Shown here: piece by piece, positions 7,137 through 16,135 of the stretch
How positions within the stretch are numbered: position 1 is the stretch's first letter
How the letters are laid out: every line of letters begins with the position of its first letter
Assembly: GCA_005800405.1 (NCBI GenBank)
Contig: SYFN01000130.1
Location: 1-18,824, forward strand
DNA length: 18,824 bases
Direction: 5' to 3'
DNA from: Burkholderiales bacterium
Lineage (GTDB): Bacteria > Pseudomonadota > Gammaproteobacteria > Burkholderiales > Burkholderiaceae_D
Made by a program: the position numbers and the translations under genes
Notes under the pieces: generated by a model
The model's input: the letters and a program-made list of their open reading frames with translations, nothing else
Database searches by the model: none
What the model was told of the DNA's origin: nothing

Positions 7137-8224
7137 ATCAAGTTGATCAGAGCAATGCAAACTTTCCGGCACTGGTGCTCAAAGCGCTGACGCTGTCTTA
7201 TCGATCGCCGTCTGCATCACAGAACGTGGTGCAGGATTTGTCAATTGATGTGAATCGAGGTGAGATCATCAGTTTGCTCGGCCCATCAGGCTGTGGCAAG
7301 ACGACGGTATTGCGTGCCATCGCCGGGTTTCAGCTGGTGCAATCGGGATGCATCGTGCTGATGCAGCGTGAGGTTAGTAGCCCTACCATTCATGTCCCTC
7401 CCGAGCGTCGCAAGATTGGCATGGTATTTCAGGACTATGCACTGTTTCCTCATCTGGATGTCGCGGCTAATGTAGGTTTTGGTTTGCATGCGATGACGGC
7501 TGCAGAACGTCAACATCGGGTCATTGAGTTGCTGCGATTGGTGGGCATGACCGAGCTTGCACATCGTTCGCCGCATGAACTATCCGGTGGGCAGCAGCAG
7601 CGCGTGGCGTTGGCTCGTGCGCTTGCGCCACGGCCAGAACTTTTGTTGATGGATGAGCCTTTCTCCAACCTGGATGTCGAATTGCGCGAAAAGCTGGCTA
7701 TTGAAGTGCGCGATCTACTCAAACAGACTGGCACGACCGCCATCATCGTCACCCATGATCAGCATGAAGCTTTTGCGGTAGCTGATCGTATCGCCGTACT
7801 TGCAGAGGGACGTTTGCAGCAGTGGGGTACGGCGATGGATTTATATCATCGACCCGTCAATCGTTTTGTGGCTGGATTTATCGGGGAGGGCGTGATGCTT
7901 CCAGGCGTCGTCGATGCTCGGGGTTATCTGCGCAATGCACTGGGAAAATTTCTCTGCGAGCTATCGGATACCTCTTTGAAAACCGGTGACCAAGTTGAGA
8001 TGCTGGTAAGACCGGATGACATTCAACACGATGATGATAGCCCGCTCAAGGCGCGCGTCGTTAGCAAGGCGTTTCGCGGTGCACAGTTTTTATACACACT
8101 GGCCTTACCCACCGGGCAGCATCTGATTTCACTGGTACCTAGCCATCATGATCACGCTATTGGTGAAATGATCGGTATACGCATGGAGATTGATCACGTC
8201 ATTTTTTTTCCGATTGTGCAGTAG
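7133..8224 (+). CDS. fbpC: Iron(III) ABC importer ATPase
   Basis: This 363-residue ATP-binding subunit starts within the fbpB stop (ATGA overlap, 7133-7136), implying translational coupling. The nucleotide-binding domain is complete: Walker A GPSGCGKTT (50-58), Q-loop Gln100 (VFQDYALFPH), signature LSGGQQQR (150-157), Walker B LLLMDE (170-175), D-loop SNLD and H-loop His208 (VTHD). A C-terminal TOBE-like domain (about 240-363) fits the FbpC/PotA-type subfamily of about 350 residues. It powers import through FbpB. The gene ends with TAG and I see no clear terminator behind it. Confidence 0.93.
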   Translation: MNQVDQSNANFPALVLKALTLSYRSPSASQNVVQDLSIDVNRGEIISLLGPSGCGKTTVLRAIAGFQLVQSGCIVLMQREVSSPTIHVPPERRKIGMVFQDYALFPHLDVAANVGFGLHAMTAAERQHRVIELLRLVGMTELAHRSPHELSGGQQQRVALARALAPRPELLLMDEPFSNLDVELREKLAIEVRDLLKQTGTTAIIVTHDQHEAFAVADRIAVLAEGRLQQWGTAMDLYHRPVNRFVAGFIGEGVMLPGVVDARGYLRNALGKFLCELSDTSLKTGDQVEMLVRPDDIQHDDDSPLKARVVSKAFRGAQFLYTLALPTGQHLISLVPSHHDHAIGEMIGIRMEIDHVIFFPIVQ

Positions 8225-8456
8225 ATTCTGCTACGGTATTTTATGCCTGATTTCCATGACGTTTCTGATGTCTTCGGTCTTCAGATCGTCGATCGAATAG
8301 TCTGCCCATTGTCTTTGTCTTTTCGACCAGGGAACCATTGATCCACCCAAGGTTTCGAACCTGAGGCAATCAACAGCTTGCAGATATCGGGGGAGTACGT
8401 TGGTATGGCGCGGGAAACAAGTCACCAATCTTTTCAGGAGGATACAAGATGAATCC
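8225..8456. other. Intergenic region between fbpC and the sensor gene
   Basis: This 232-bp gap contains no terminator I can defend. A minus-strand frame (8231-8464) is open, and its last 35 codons (from an ATG near 8336, MVPWSKRQRQWADYSIDDLK...) look somewhat protein-like. It has no recognisable family and its N-terminal part overlaps the ribosome binding site of the next gene, so I do not call it. AGGAGG at 8436-8441 lies 7 nt before an ATG at 8449, which opens a three-codon frame (ATG AAT CCA TGA) overlapping the ATG at 8457. Confidence 0.4.
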
Positions 8457-11101
8457 ATGACCATCGTCGCATGGATGACCGGTCTTTTTTTACTTCTGAC
8501 CTTGTTATGGGCGACAACCGAATTGTCATTGCGTCAGGAAGAAGACCGTGTCAGATCATACACGATGCATCATGCACTATCGCTGACGAACTCATATGCA
8601 ACACAACTGACTTTTCTGGCCGAACAAATGAATCAGATCCTGCTGGGTATTCATGCAAGATGGCAGGATACGCCCGCTCTTCTTGATCTTGCACGCGATA
8701 GAGAGCGCGGTCTATTTCCAGATCGGGATGCATTTTTTATCTATGTTTTGGATTCTCAAGGTCATCTCATCAATACATCGGGTATTCCGAATAAAAAACA
8801 AGGCTTTATCAAGGATGCGTTTTTCGAAAAGCATAAAAATAACTGCTGCAAGGGCCTTCTTATTTCTATGGAGAATTACGGTCCAAAATTCAATGATAAG
8901 GTGGTGTATTTCTCGCGTCGCTTAAGTCGCCGGGACGGCAGCTTTGGCGGCGTAGCTGTCATATCTGTTTTACCTGATTTCCTAGCGACTTTTCAAGATG
9001 AGCCGTTGCGTAGTATGCACGACTTTATCAGTGTTCGTCTCGCGAGTGGGCCACTGCTGGCGACGCGGATGGATGCAGGGAATAATGACAAGAATGTGTT
9101 CTATCTGAAGGATCCCTGTTTTTCGGAATCACAAGGCATTAGGCTTGAAAAGACCAAAAAATTTAGAGACAAAAAAGCACGCTACGTTGCATGGAGGAAG
9201 TTGAAAGAATACCCTCTGGAGACTCTTGCAGGTTTAACGGAGGAAGATGCGCTGGCAAGTTATCAGGTGCTGGCTCGGCATTACCGATTGACCGCAACGA
9301 CAGCTAACGTGCTGTTCCTTATTTTCGCAGCCGTCGGCATGTGGTTCTCTGACAGACTGGCAGTCAGACGACGTGCTGAGGAGAGCATCCAGTCAATTTA
9401 CCGATTGGCCACGGATGCAGCCAATGAAGGCTTTTATATGTTGAGACCGGTATTCGCTGGCAATGGTGTGTTCGTTAATTTTTATATCGAGGATTGCAAT
9501 GATCGTGCTGCGATATTACTTGATTCAACACGGAGCGACCTGATTGGCAGACTTGCGAGCGAGACCATGCAGCACAAACTTCACGAAGATTTGGTGGAGA
9601 TATGTCGCCGTACTCTCCAATCTGGCGGATATGAGGATGAATTTCGTGTGCCCGCGCAGGCCGAATTGGATGCAAAATGGGTTTATTGCCGCGCCGTGCA
9701 CTCAGGGGCTGGTATTGCGTTGACCTTGCGCGATATCTCCGAACTGAAAGCGCACGAGCAAACACTGGCCGACCTCGCCAACAAGGATGCGTTGACGTTA
9801 TTACCTAATCGACGTTGGCTGAGTGATTTTTACCTGATGCAGTGAGAAGAGCGCAACATAGCGGAGGGCGACTGGCCATTTTTTTTACTGATTTGGATAA
9901 TTTTAAGCTAGTCAACGAAACGCTAGGACATCAGGCCGGTGATGAATTGCTGACTCAGGCGGCAAACCGAATTTGTCATGCGGTTCGGGCGAGTGATCGT
10001 GTGGTGCGGCTGGGTAGTGATGAATTTACGGTTGTGCTTGAACACATTGGGAGCAATCGAGATATCGCTCGTGTGGCTGACAGCATCATACAGATTCTAA
10101 GTGAGCTTTTTACTCTCACCGCTGGCGCAGTTAATTGGGTATCAGCATCCATAGGTATCAGCGTGTATCCGAATGATGGTCACGATGCCGATGCCTTATT
10201 GAAGCATGCGGATGTCGCGATGTATGCGGCCAAGACAGAGGGCAAGGCACGGCATCATTTTTATCATCCCAAACATTCCGACGCGATATTGCTACGATTG
10301 AGTAAGGAGCGTGCAATACGGCATGCGATGGATAGCGATGAATTTGTCATTCACTACCAGCCCCGGGTGGCGACATTCACTGGTTATTTTTGCAGTCTTT
10401 AAGCTTTGCTGCGCTGGCACCATCCCGAGCTCGGGCTGATTCATCCGCTGGATTTTATTGATGTCGCAGAAGGTGCAGGGCTGATCATCGGGATAGATCA
10501 AACTGTCATACAAAAGGTAGCGATGCAGCTTGATGATTGGCGCGGCTGTGGTCTGCGGGTGGTTCCTGTCTCTGTCAATATTTCGCCCTACCAGCTGCAG
10601 TCGGGTACAACCGCTGCTTTCTTTGAAAAGATCGTGAAACAGTACCAGCTGCCCACACACTGGCTGGAAGTCGAGGTCACCGAATCGGCAGTCGTGGATC
10701 GCAGCATGGTGGTCTCCAGTGAACTGAATGCCTTGCGCAAGCAGGGTGTGCGATTAATGATTGATGATTTTGGTGCAGGCTATTCATCACTGGCGCAATT
10801 ACACAGGCTAGATGTCGATGTACTGAAAGTCGATCAGGCTTTCACGCATGCGCTGGCGGAGGGCTCCGAGGGAGAGATTGTGTACCGAGCCGTTGTATCA
10901 ATGGCGGTTGCGCTGGATATGCAGGTAGTCGCTGAAGGCGTGGAGACATTAGCCCAGCTAAACTTGTTAAAGAATATTGGCTGCCACGAAATACAGGGAC
11001 ATATCATTTCACCGGCTTTGCCAGCAAAGGAGATAGAGCAGCTCCTGCAAAAAACAATCATGCCGCCTTTTGATCAGCTCAATCAACTGCCGATTGTCTG
11101 A
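8457..11101 (+). pseudogene. Membrane sensor-PAS-GGDEF-EAL c-di-GMP enzyme, frameshifted and with nonsense codon
   Basis: The composite reads as a transmembrane c-di-GMP turnover protein of about 880 residues. TM1 is about residues 5-20, an extracytoplasmic sensor region (dCache-like) about 22-278, TM2 about 281-298, then a PAS-like region, GGDEF and EAL. Lesion 1: the frame ends at TGA 9843-9845 just after LTLLPNRRWLSDF. One extra T in the run at 9827-9831 would restore DFLPDAVRRAQHSGG and the rest of the GGDEF domain, so one T of a T6 run appears lost. Lesion 2: TAA at 10400-10402 replaces the Glu of the EAL signature (context ...CSL[TAA]ALLRWHHPEL). The other EAL motifs (EVTES, DDFGAGYSSL, LKVD, AEGVE) remain. 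The GGDEF motif is GSDEF (10013-10027). Two short-term lesions in otherwise conserved sequence suggest recent decay or sequencing error. If translated as read, only the sensor-PAS part (about 462 residues) is made. Confidence 0.85.
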
Positions 11102-11382
11102 ACAGCGCAGAAAGGGCTGGGCTCGATTCGCCGTTGAATTATTCAGGAAACTGATGCATCTCGGTCAACCAAAGATCCTGGATCGTGACATTCGCCGGAA
11201 TGACGACTTTGAGGTCAACAGACCTTTAAAAATCATCGCGGCGAAAGTTGCAGCAGTCGATTTCAGAGCACTGGCGGTCTGCCGCATAACACCACGGGTT
11301 TGCAGGCGGGTGCGCATCCTGCAAGGGCGGCGGTGCCGTTCAGCGTAGAGACACAGAGCTTGCCAATGAAATACGCAGAGCT
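11102..11382. other. Convergent intergenic region with possible coding remnant
   Basis: These 281 bp separate the convergent EAL and P-type ATPase genes. No intact gene is supported. On the minus strand, a frame ending with TAA at 11139-11141 reads DLKVVIPANVTIQDLWLTEM, then HQFPE. It is preceded by an in-frame TAA and a Cys-rich stretch (WCYAADRQCSEIDCC). This looks protein-like and may be the end of a decayed small gene, but I cannot name a family. No terminator is evident for either flanking gene. Confidence 0.3.
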
Positions 11383-13947
11383 TCAAAGACGGGCATCTGT
11401 GTTCATCGACGAGAGAAGCTTAGACTCATTTTTTTGATCAGTTGAAAGCAGGGTAACAGCAGTAGACCAATCATGAAGCTGCCCAGAAGCTTGCGCACTC
11501 ATTGATTCAAAGCGAAATGGCTGAGCCAGCACAGGAACGCAGGTGATCGCGGCCAGAGCTAGCAGCGTCATGGTCAGAACCCACAGTGAGGTGGGCGTCA
11601 GCCGGTACCAGAGTCGCTGCCAATCTTGTCGTGCTGAACGGCTGGGCAGTATCAGCGCCGCATTGGCCGTCACCAGAATCACAAAAGCGGCGGTGGCAGC
11701 GGTGGCAGCGGCAATCTCTTGCGACAACAGCCAGGTGTAGGTACCGAAAATGACGGCAGTGGTGAGGCTGCCATAGGCCACACTTCGCCAGATATGCTGG
11801 CCAGACAAGAGCACCTCGTCGCTTTGGCGTGGAGGGCGGTTCATCAGATCCGCATCGGCCTCCTCTGCCTCAAATACCACTGAGCAGGCAGGATCAATCA
11901 CCAGTTCCAGAAATGCGATATGCAGCGGTACCAATATGAGCGGTAGACCGAAGAGCACTGGCAGCAGTGCCAGACCAGCGATCGGAATGTGTACCGCCAG
12001 CGTATAAATCATCGCCTGCCGCATATTGGCAAAGGAACGTCTTCCCATCCGAATCGCCTGAACGATGGAATCAAAATTATCTTTGAGTAGCACCAGCGAG
12101 GCCGCTTCGCGTGCGACGTCGGTGCCGCGTTACCCCATTGTGATACCAATGTGCGCAGCTTTGAGTGCCGGCGCATGATTGACGCCATCCCCCGTCATCG
12201 CAACGACATGACCTTGCGCTTTCAGCGCTTCAACCAAAGCGAGTTTTTGCGCAGGTCTGATACGAGCAAAAACATTAATCGTAGCCGCCCGATCGGCAAG
12301 TTCGTCCGTGCTCATACGCAGGATCTCGCTGCCGGTGATGATGCCCTCGCCCTGAATGCCTGCTTGACGGGCAATCGCTTGCGCTGTCCGTGGATGGTCG
12401 CCCGTAATCATCACCACCCTGATCCCTGCACGCAGGCATTGCGCAACAGCGTCCGGTACCTCGTCGCGCAGGGGATCGGCGAGTGCAATCAATCCCAGCC
12501 ACTGGAAATCAAATGCCTGCTGGTGCTCCGGCCACGGATGACCACAGAGGTGTACGGCTTTTGCGACGCCCAGAACACGCAATCCCTGATCAGCCATTGC
12601 AGACGCTTGCGTTGCGATCTCGTCGCGCAAGACCTCGGAGAGCGTGCACAGCGCTGCGACCGCTTCAGGCGCGCCGTTGGCGGCGACGATGTCATGCAAT
12701 CCAAACCTTGGCTGCCATACATGCGTCATGGCGAGCAGCTGGGGCGAGAGCTCATATTCGCGCGCGAGATGCCAATCCGGATGTAGACGATTCGTATCGG
12801 ACAGATGCGCGCCTGCCATGCGATGAAACGCCTGCTCCATAGGGTCGTGCGGTGAGATTTCGCTGGCCAGTACTGCGTACTCAAGCAGTTCTAGGTGAGC
12901 ATCGGGCAACGGTACAGGCAGAAGTTAAGGGCGGGGTGCGGATAAAGGCTGTCTGACGTCAATGGCCTGGCGGGCCGTACAGAGTACCGCCACGCGTATG
13001 CGATTCTCAGTCAGAGTACCGGTTTTATCGACGCATAACACCGAGGCCTCACCCAGTGTTTCAATCGAATTCAGACGGCGCGTCAATACCTGTTGTGCTG
13101 CCAGTCGACGAGCTACCATCGCCATGAAAATTATCATGATGACCGCGAACTCCTGCGGTAGCAGCGACATGGCCAGCGCAATGCCGGCCAGCAGCGCATC
13201 CAGCCAGCCACCACGCAGCAGCCAGAACAGCAACACCAGCCCACAAGACAGTGCGACACCGAATGTTGCCAGTCGCCGGGTGAGCCTACTCATCTCTTCA
13301 CGCAGCGGTGAGGGCGTGATGGCGATATTTTCCAGCGATTTGCCGATGCGACCCATCTCGGTGTGGTGGGCGGTCGCAGTCACCTGCACGACACCCTGAC
13401 CAGCGACCACCAGTGTTCCGGCATAGACCTTGTCGCCGGATTTTTTCATCACCGATTCGGATTCACCGGTGAGCATCGATTCATTGGTCGCGAGTTCATG
13501 CGCGTCAATCAGCAGGCCGTCGGCTGGAATACGGTCGCCCTCAGCGAGTAACAGCACATCTTCTCGAACCACATCGCGTCCGGCGATACGCTGAGCCTCG
13601 CCGCTTCGGATCACCAGCGCGCGCGGACTCGACATGTCTCGTAGTGCGGCCAATGCGTTATCGGTACGACGCTCCTGAAACGCCGTCATCCCCATAATGA
13701 TGAATACAAAGGTTAGAAGTATCAGGGCTTCGTGACTGTCACCCATGGCAAAGTAAATGGCACCGGCACCCAGCAATGGCAAAAACATGGGCTCGCGCAA
13801 CACGTCGAGCAGGATGTCGCGCAGCGTGCGGCGCTGTGACAGCCCGAGTTTATTGGGTCCCTCTTCGTGCAGACGTGTGCGGGCAAGGTCGGCATCAAGG
13901 CCGCGGGACGGGGTAGGGGTCATGTCAGGAATGATACTTGCCGGCAA
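11383..13947 (-). pseudogene. Cation-translocating P-type ATPase interrupted by two in-frame TAA codons
   Basis: A single frame of 855 codons encodes a full-size type II/III-like cation P-type ATPase. It has an N-terminal cation-ATPase domain (about 20-60), actuator motif LTGES (159-163), M4 motif LLPQEFAV and phosphorylation motif DKTGTLT (Asp307). The nucleotide-binding region, TGD hinge and a C-terminal membrane domain with FLELVIDPACSVVFE follow. Codon 341 (12925-12927) and codon 606 (12130-12132) are both TAA. Sequence on either side continues without loss: ...SAPRP[TAA]LLPVPLPDAHLEL and ...GITMG[TAA]RGTDVAREAASLV. The hinge motif GDGVNDAP reads GDGVNHAP (His at codon 591), replacing an invariant Asp, and the M4 PEE-type motif reads PQE. 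These changes together point to loss of function. Transported ion unknown. It diverges from the DUF4337/nuclease pair. Confidence 0.88.
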
Positions 13948-14125
13948 GGCGTTGTCTGCGTATACAGGTCTATCACGTTGTTTGTAAGGGACTCGTCCCT
14001 GTGTTCCCTGCCAGGTTGTCAGGCAGCGTCATTGGCATTTTGGCCGAGATGCTCCGGACTTGCGGTTTCTTTTTGCGTTCTGTTGACCAATTACAATATC
14101 GGTTTTCAAGCTCAGGGAGGGAAAA
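13948..14125. promoter_or_regulatory. Divergent promoter region, P-type ATPase / DUF4337
   Basis: This 178-bp intergenic segment must drive both divergent units. A TACAAT at 14092-14097 could be a -10 for the plus strand, but no matching -35 at proper spacing is clear. AGGGAGGG (14114-14121) is the ribosome binding site for the gene starting at 14126. I see no FNR-type or other recognisable operator. Confidence 0.4.
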
Positions 14126-14698
14126 ATGTCAGGTTCAGGATTTCATGTACACGGGCCGCATGACCACGAGATGGAGCATGCCGCGCAGGGTACCAACGGG
14201 TCTTCCCGGCTGGCGGTAGCCACTGCTGTTCTGGCGACCATTGGCGCTATTTTTTCCTACATGGGCGGATACACCCAAGCCAATGCGGGCCTCTTCAAGA
14301 ACAATGCGGCCATCAAGAAAACTGAGGCCTCCAATCAGTGGAATTATTATCAGGCCAAAAGCAGCAAGCAGAACCTGGCCGAGTTGAGCACTGTTCTGGT
14401 AACCCAGCCCGAAGCGAAAGAAAAGTATCGCGCGGCGATTCAGCGCTATCAGACCGAAAAGGAAGATATCAAGCGTAAAGCTGAGGCGTTGGAGAAAGAA
14501 TCGCTGGACTGGGATCACCAGTCTGACGCGCAAATGCATCAGCATCACCGCTGGTCGCAGGCGACCACGATGCTGCAGGTCGCGATTGCGCTTGCAGCGA
14601 TTGCGCTGCTTACGCGCCGGAACTGGATGGAATACGCCATGTTCGGGCTGGCCAGCGTAGGCCTGGTGCTTGGCGGAATGGCTTACTTGCATCTGTGA
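14126..14698 (+). CDS. DUF4337-family membrane protein
   Basis: This 190-residue protein matches the DUF4337 pattern: TM segment about 28-48 (LAVATAVLATIGAIFSYMGG), the conserved stretch FKNNAAIKKTEASNQWNYYQ to KSSKQNLAEL, a charged probable coiled coil (about 95-130), and two C-terminal TM segments (about 147-163 and 167-187). Function of the family is unknown. The N-terminus is His-rich (His7, 9, 12, 14, 18 in FHVHGPHDHEMEH), which could bind a metal; that is inference. The start at 14126 is supported by AGGGAGGG 4 nt upstream. The next gene starts 10 nt after the stop, so the two form an operon, divergent from the damaged cation ATPase gene. Confidence 0.8.
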   Translation: MSGSGFHVHGPHDHEMEHAAQGTNGSSRLAVATAVLATIGAIFSYMGGYTQANAGLFKNNAAIKKTEASNQWNYYQAKSSKQNLAELSTVLVTQPEAKEKYRAAIQRYQTEKEDIKRKAEALEKESLDWDHQSDAQMHQHHRWSQATTMLQVAIALAAIALLTRRNWMEYAMFGLASVGLVLGGMAYLHL

Positions 14699-14708
14699 CG
14701 AATACCTG

Positions 14709-16070
14709 ATGAAACTCTCCTTTCTGGGTGCTGCCAGCACCGTTACCGGATCGAAGTACCTCATTGAGCATGAGGGTCAGCGCATTCTGGTCGATTGTGG
14801 GCTGTTTCAGGGATTTAAAAACTTGCGGCTGCTGAACTGGCAACCATTTCACTTTGATCCGGCATCGCTCGATGCTGTCGTGCTCACGCACGCGCATCTG
14901 GATCACTCGGGTGCGATTCCGCTTTTGATTCGCAACGGATTCCGTGGCCCGATCTATGCCACGCCATCGACCATCGATTTGTGCAGGCTGTTGTTACCCG
15001 ATAGTGGGCACATTCAGGAGGGAGATGCTAATTTTGCGAATCGGCGTCAGTCTTCTCGACATCATCCGGCCTTGCCGCTTTATACCGAACAGGACGCGCA
15101 GCATGCACTGACGTTTTTCAAGCCACTGCCCTTCGACAAGTCAATCAAGCTCGGGACCATGAAGCTGCGACTGCGACTCGCAGGCCATATTCTGGGTGCG
15201 AGCTCGGCAGAATTTCGCACGGCGAAAGGCAGTCTTCTTTTCCCTGGTGATCTGGGTCGCCCCGATGATCTGCTGATGCGTGCGCCAGTACCGATTGAGC
15301 ATGGCGATACGCTGGTCATTGAATCAACCTACGGTGATCGCGAGCATGCGACTGAGAGCAGCGCAGATGCACTGGCTAACGTCATCACCCGAACAGCCGC
15401 ACGTGGCGGCAGTATTTTGGTACCCGCCTTTGCCGTTGGCCGTGCACAAAATCTGCTGTTCGAGATTTTTCAGCTCAAGCAGGCGGGCCGCATCCCCGAT
15501 ATGCCTGTGTTTCTCGATAGTCCGATGGCGATTGAAAGTACCAGCATCTATCAGCGCCACCGTGATCAATACCGACTGAGTATCGCGCAGTGCGAGGGCA
15601 TGGCCAAGGTGGCACGCATCAGTCGCACCGCCGATGATTCACGCGCGCTAGGGCAGCTGAATTATCCGGTCATTATTATCTCTGCCAGCGGCATGGCGAC
15701 AGGCGGCCGCGTACTGCACCATCTGGTTCATATGGCACCGGACCATCGCAACAGTATTGTTTTCGCGGGCTATCAAGCGGGTGGGACACGCGGTGCAAAG
15801 CTGGTGGATGGGGCGCGTTCTGTCCGGATTTTCGGCGATGACATTACCGTCAATGCCGAGGTAGTGTCATTGCCATCCATGTCAGCGCATGCAGATGCAA
15901 CACAGATCATGGACTGGCTGAGGACGCTGAAGAAGCCACCGCGACAGGTATTCATCACCCACGGTGAAGCTGAGGCAGCTGATGCGCTGCGCTGGCGTAT
16001 CGAGCATGAGTTGGGATGGCCAGCGAGCGTGCCGCTCATGGGGCAGCATGCGCTGATTGATGCTTTTTGA
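14709..16070 (+). CDS. Metallo-beta-lactamase-fold beta-CASP nuclease (RNA-processing exonuclease family)
   Basis: This 453-residue cytoplasmic protein belongs to the MBL/beta-CASP/RMMBL group (CPSF73/YSH1-like, COG1236). The zinc motif is HAHLDH (61-66), followed by His160 (LAGHILGA) and Asp181 (FPGDLGR), then the beta-CASP part with ESTYGDREH (205-213) and SGMATGGRVLHH. The C-terminal RMMBL motifs SMSAHAD and ITHGEAEA supply further ligands. Length and motif order match intact members, predicted to process RNA. The frame extends upstream to 14670, but the ATG at 14709 begins the typical MKLSFLGAASTVTGS start and avoids overlap with the preceding gene. No Shine-Dalgarno is obvious, so translation may be coupled to the DUF4337 gene. 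No damage seen. Confidence 0.93.
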   Translation: MKLSFLGAASTVTGSKYLIEHEGQRILVDCGLFQGFKNLRLLNWQPFHFDPASLDAVVLTHAHLDHSGAIPLLIRNGFRGPIYATPSTIDLCRLLLPDSGHIQEGDANFANRRQSSRHHPALPLYTEQDAQHALTFFKPLPFDKSIKLGTMKLRLRLAGHILGASSAEFRTAKGSLLFPGDLGRPDDLLMRAPVPIEHGDTLVIESTYGDREHATESSADALANVITRTAARGGSILVPAFAVGRAQNLLFEIFQLKQAGRIPDMPVFLDSPMAIESTSIYQRHRDQYRLSIAQCEGMAKVARISRTADDSRALGQLNYPVIIISASGMATGGRVLHHLVHMAPDHRNSIVFAGYQAGGTRGAKLVDGARSVRIFGDDITVNAEVVSLPSMSAHADATQIMDWLRTLKKPPRQVFITHGEAEAADALRWRIEHELGWPASVPLMGQHALIDAF

Positions 16071-16135
16071 CGCATCTGCTGAGTCGGCTTTGCTGTTCAG
16101 GGACGTTCAGAGCAGGCGTTTGGGTATCGCAGCGA
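16071..16135. other. Short convergent gap without clear terminator
   Basis: 65 bp between the nuclease stop and the hydrolase stop. No stem with a T run is visible for either strand. Confidence 0.4.

Noticed and set aside
8231..8464. Possible 77-codon minus-strand gene between fbpC and the sensor gene
   Set aside because: No family, no ribosome binding site, and its start overlaps the sensor gene's start region. The C-terminal 35 codons look plausible but are not enough.
9842..10402. Treating the GGDEF half as a separate gene starting at GTG 9842 (GTGA overlap)
   Set aside because: The junction lies inside the GGDEF domain, between the LPNRR segment and the first strand, so a frameshift explains it better.
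12151..12786. Plus-strand 211-codon frame opposite the P-type ATPase
   Set aside because: Antisense shadow of the ATPase nucleotide-binding and hinge region.
14135..14764. Minus-strand 209-codon frame opposite the DUF4337 gene
   Set aside because: The plus strand has a good ribosome binding site and family-typical sequence; the opposite frame has none.
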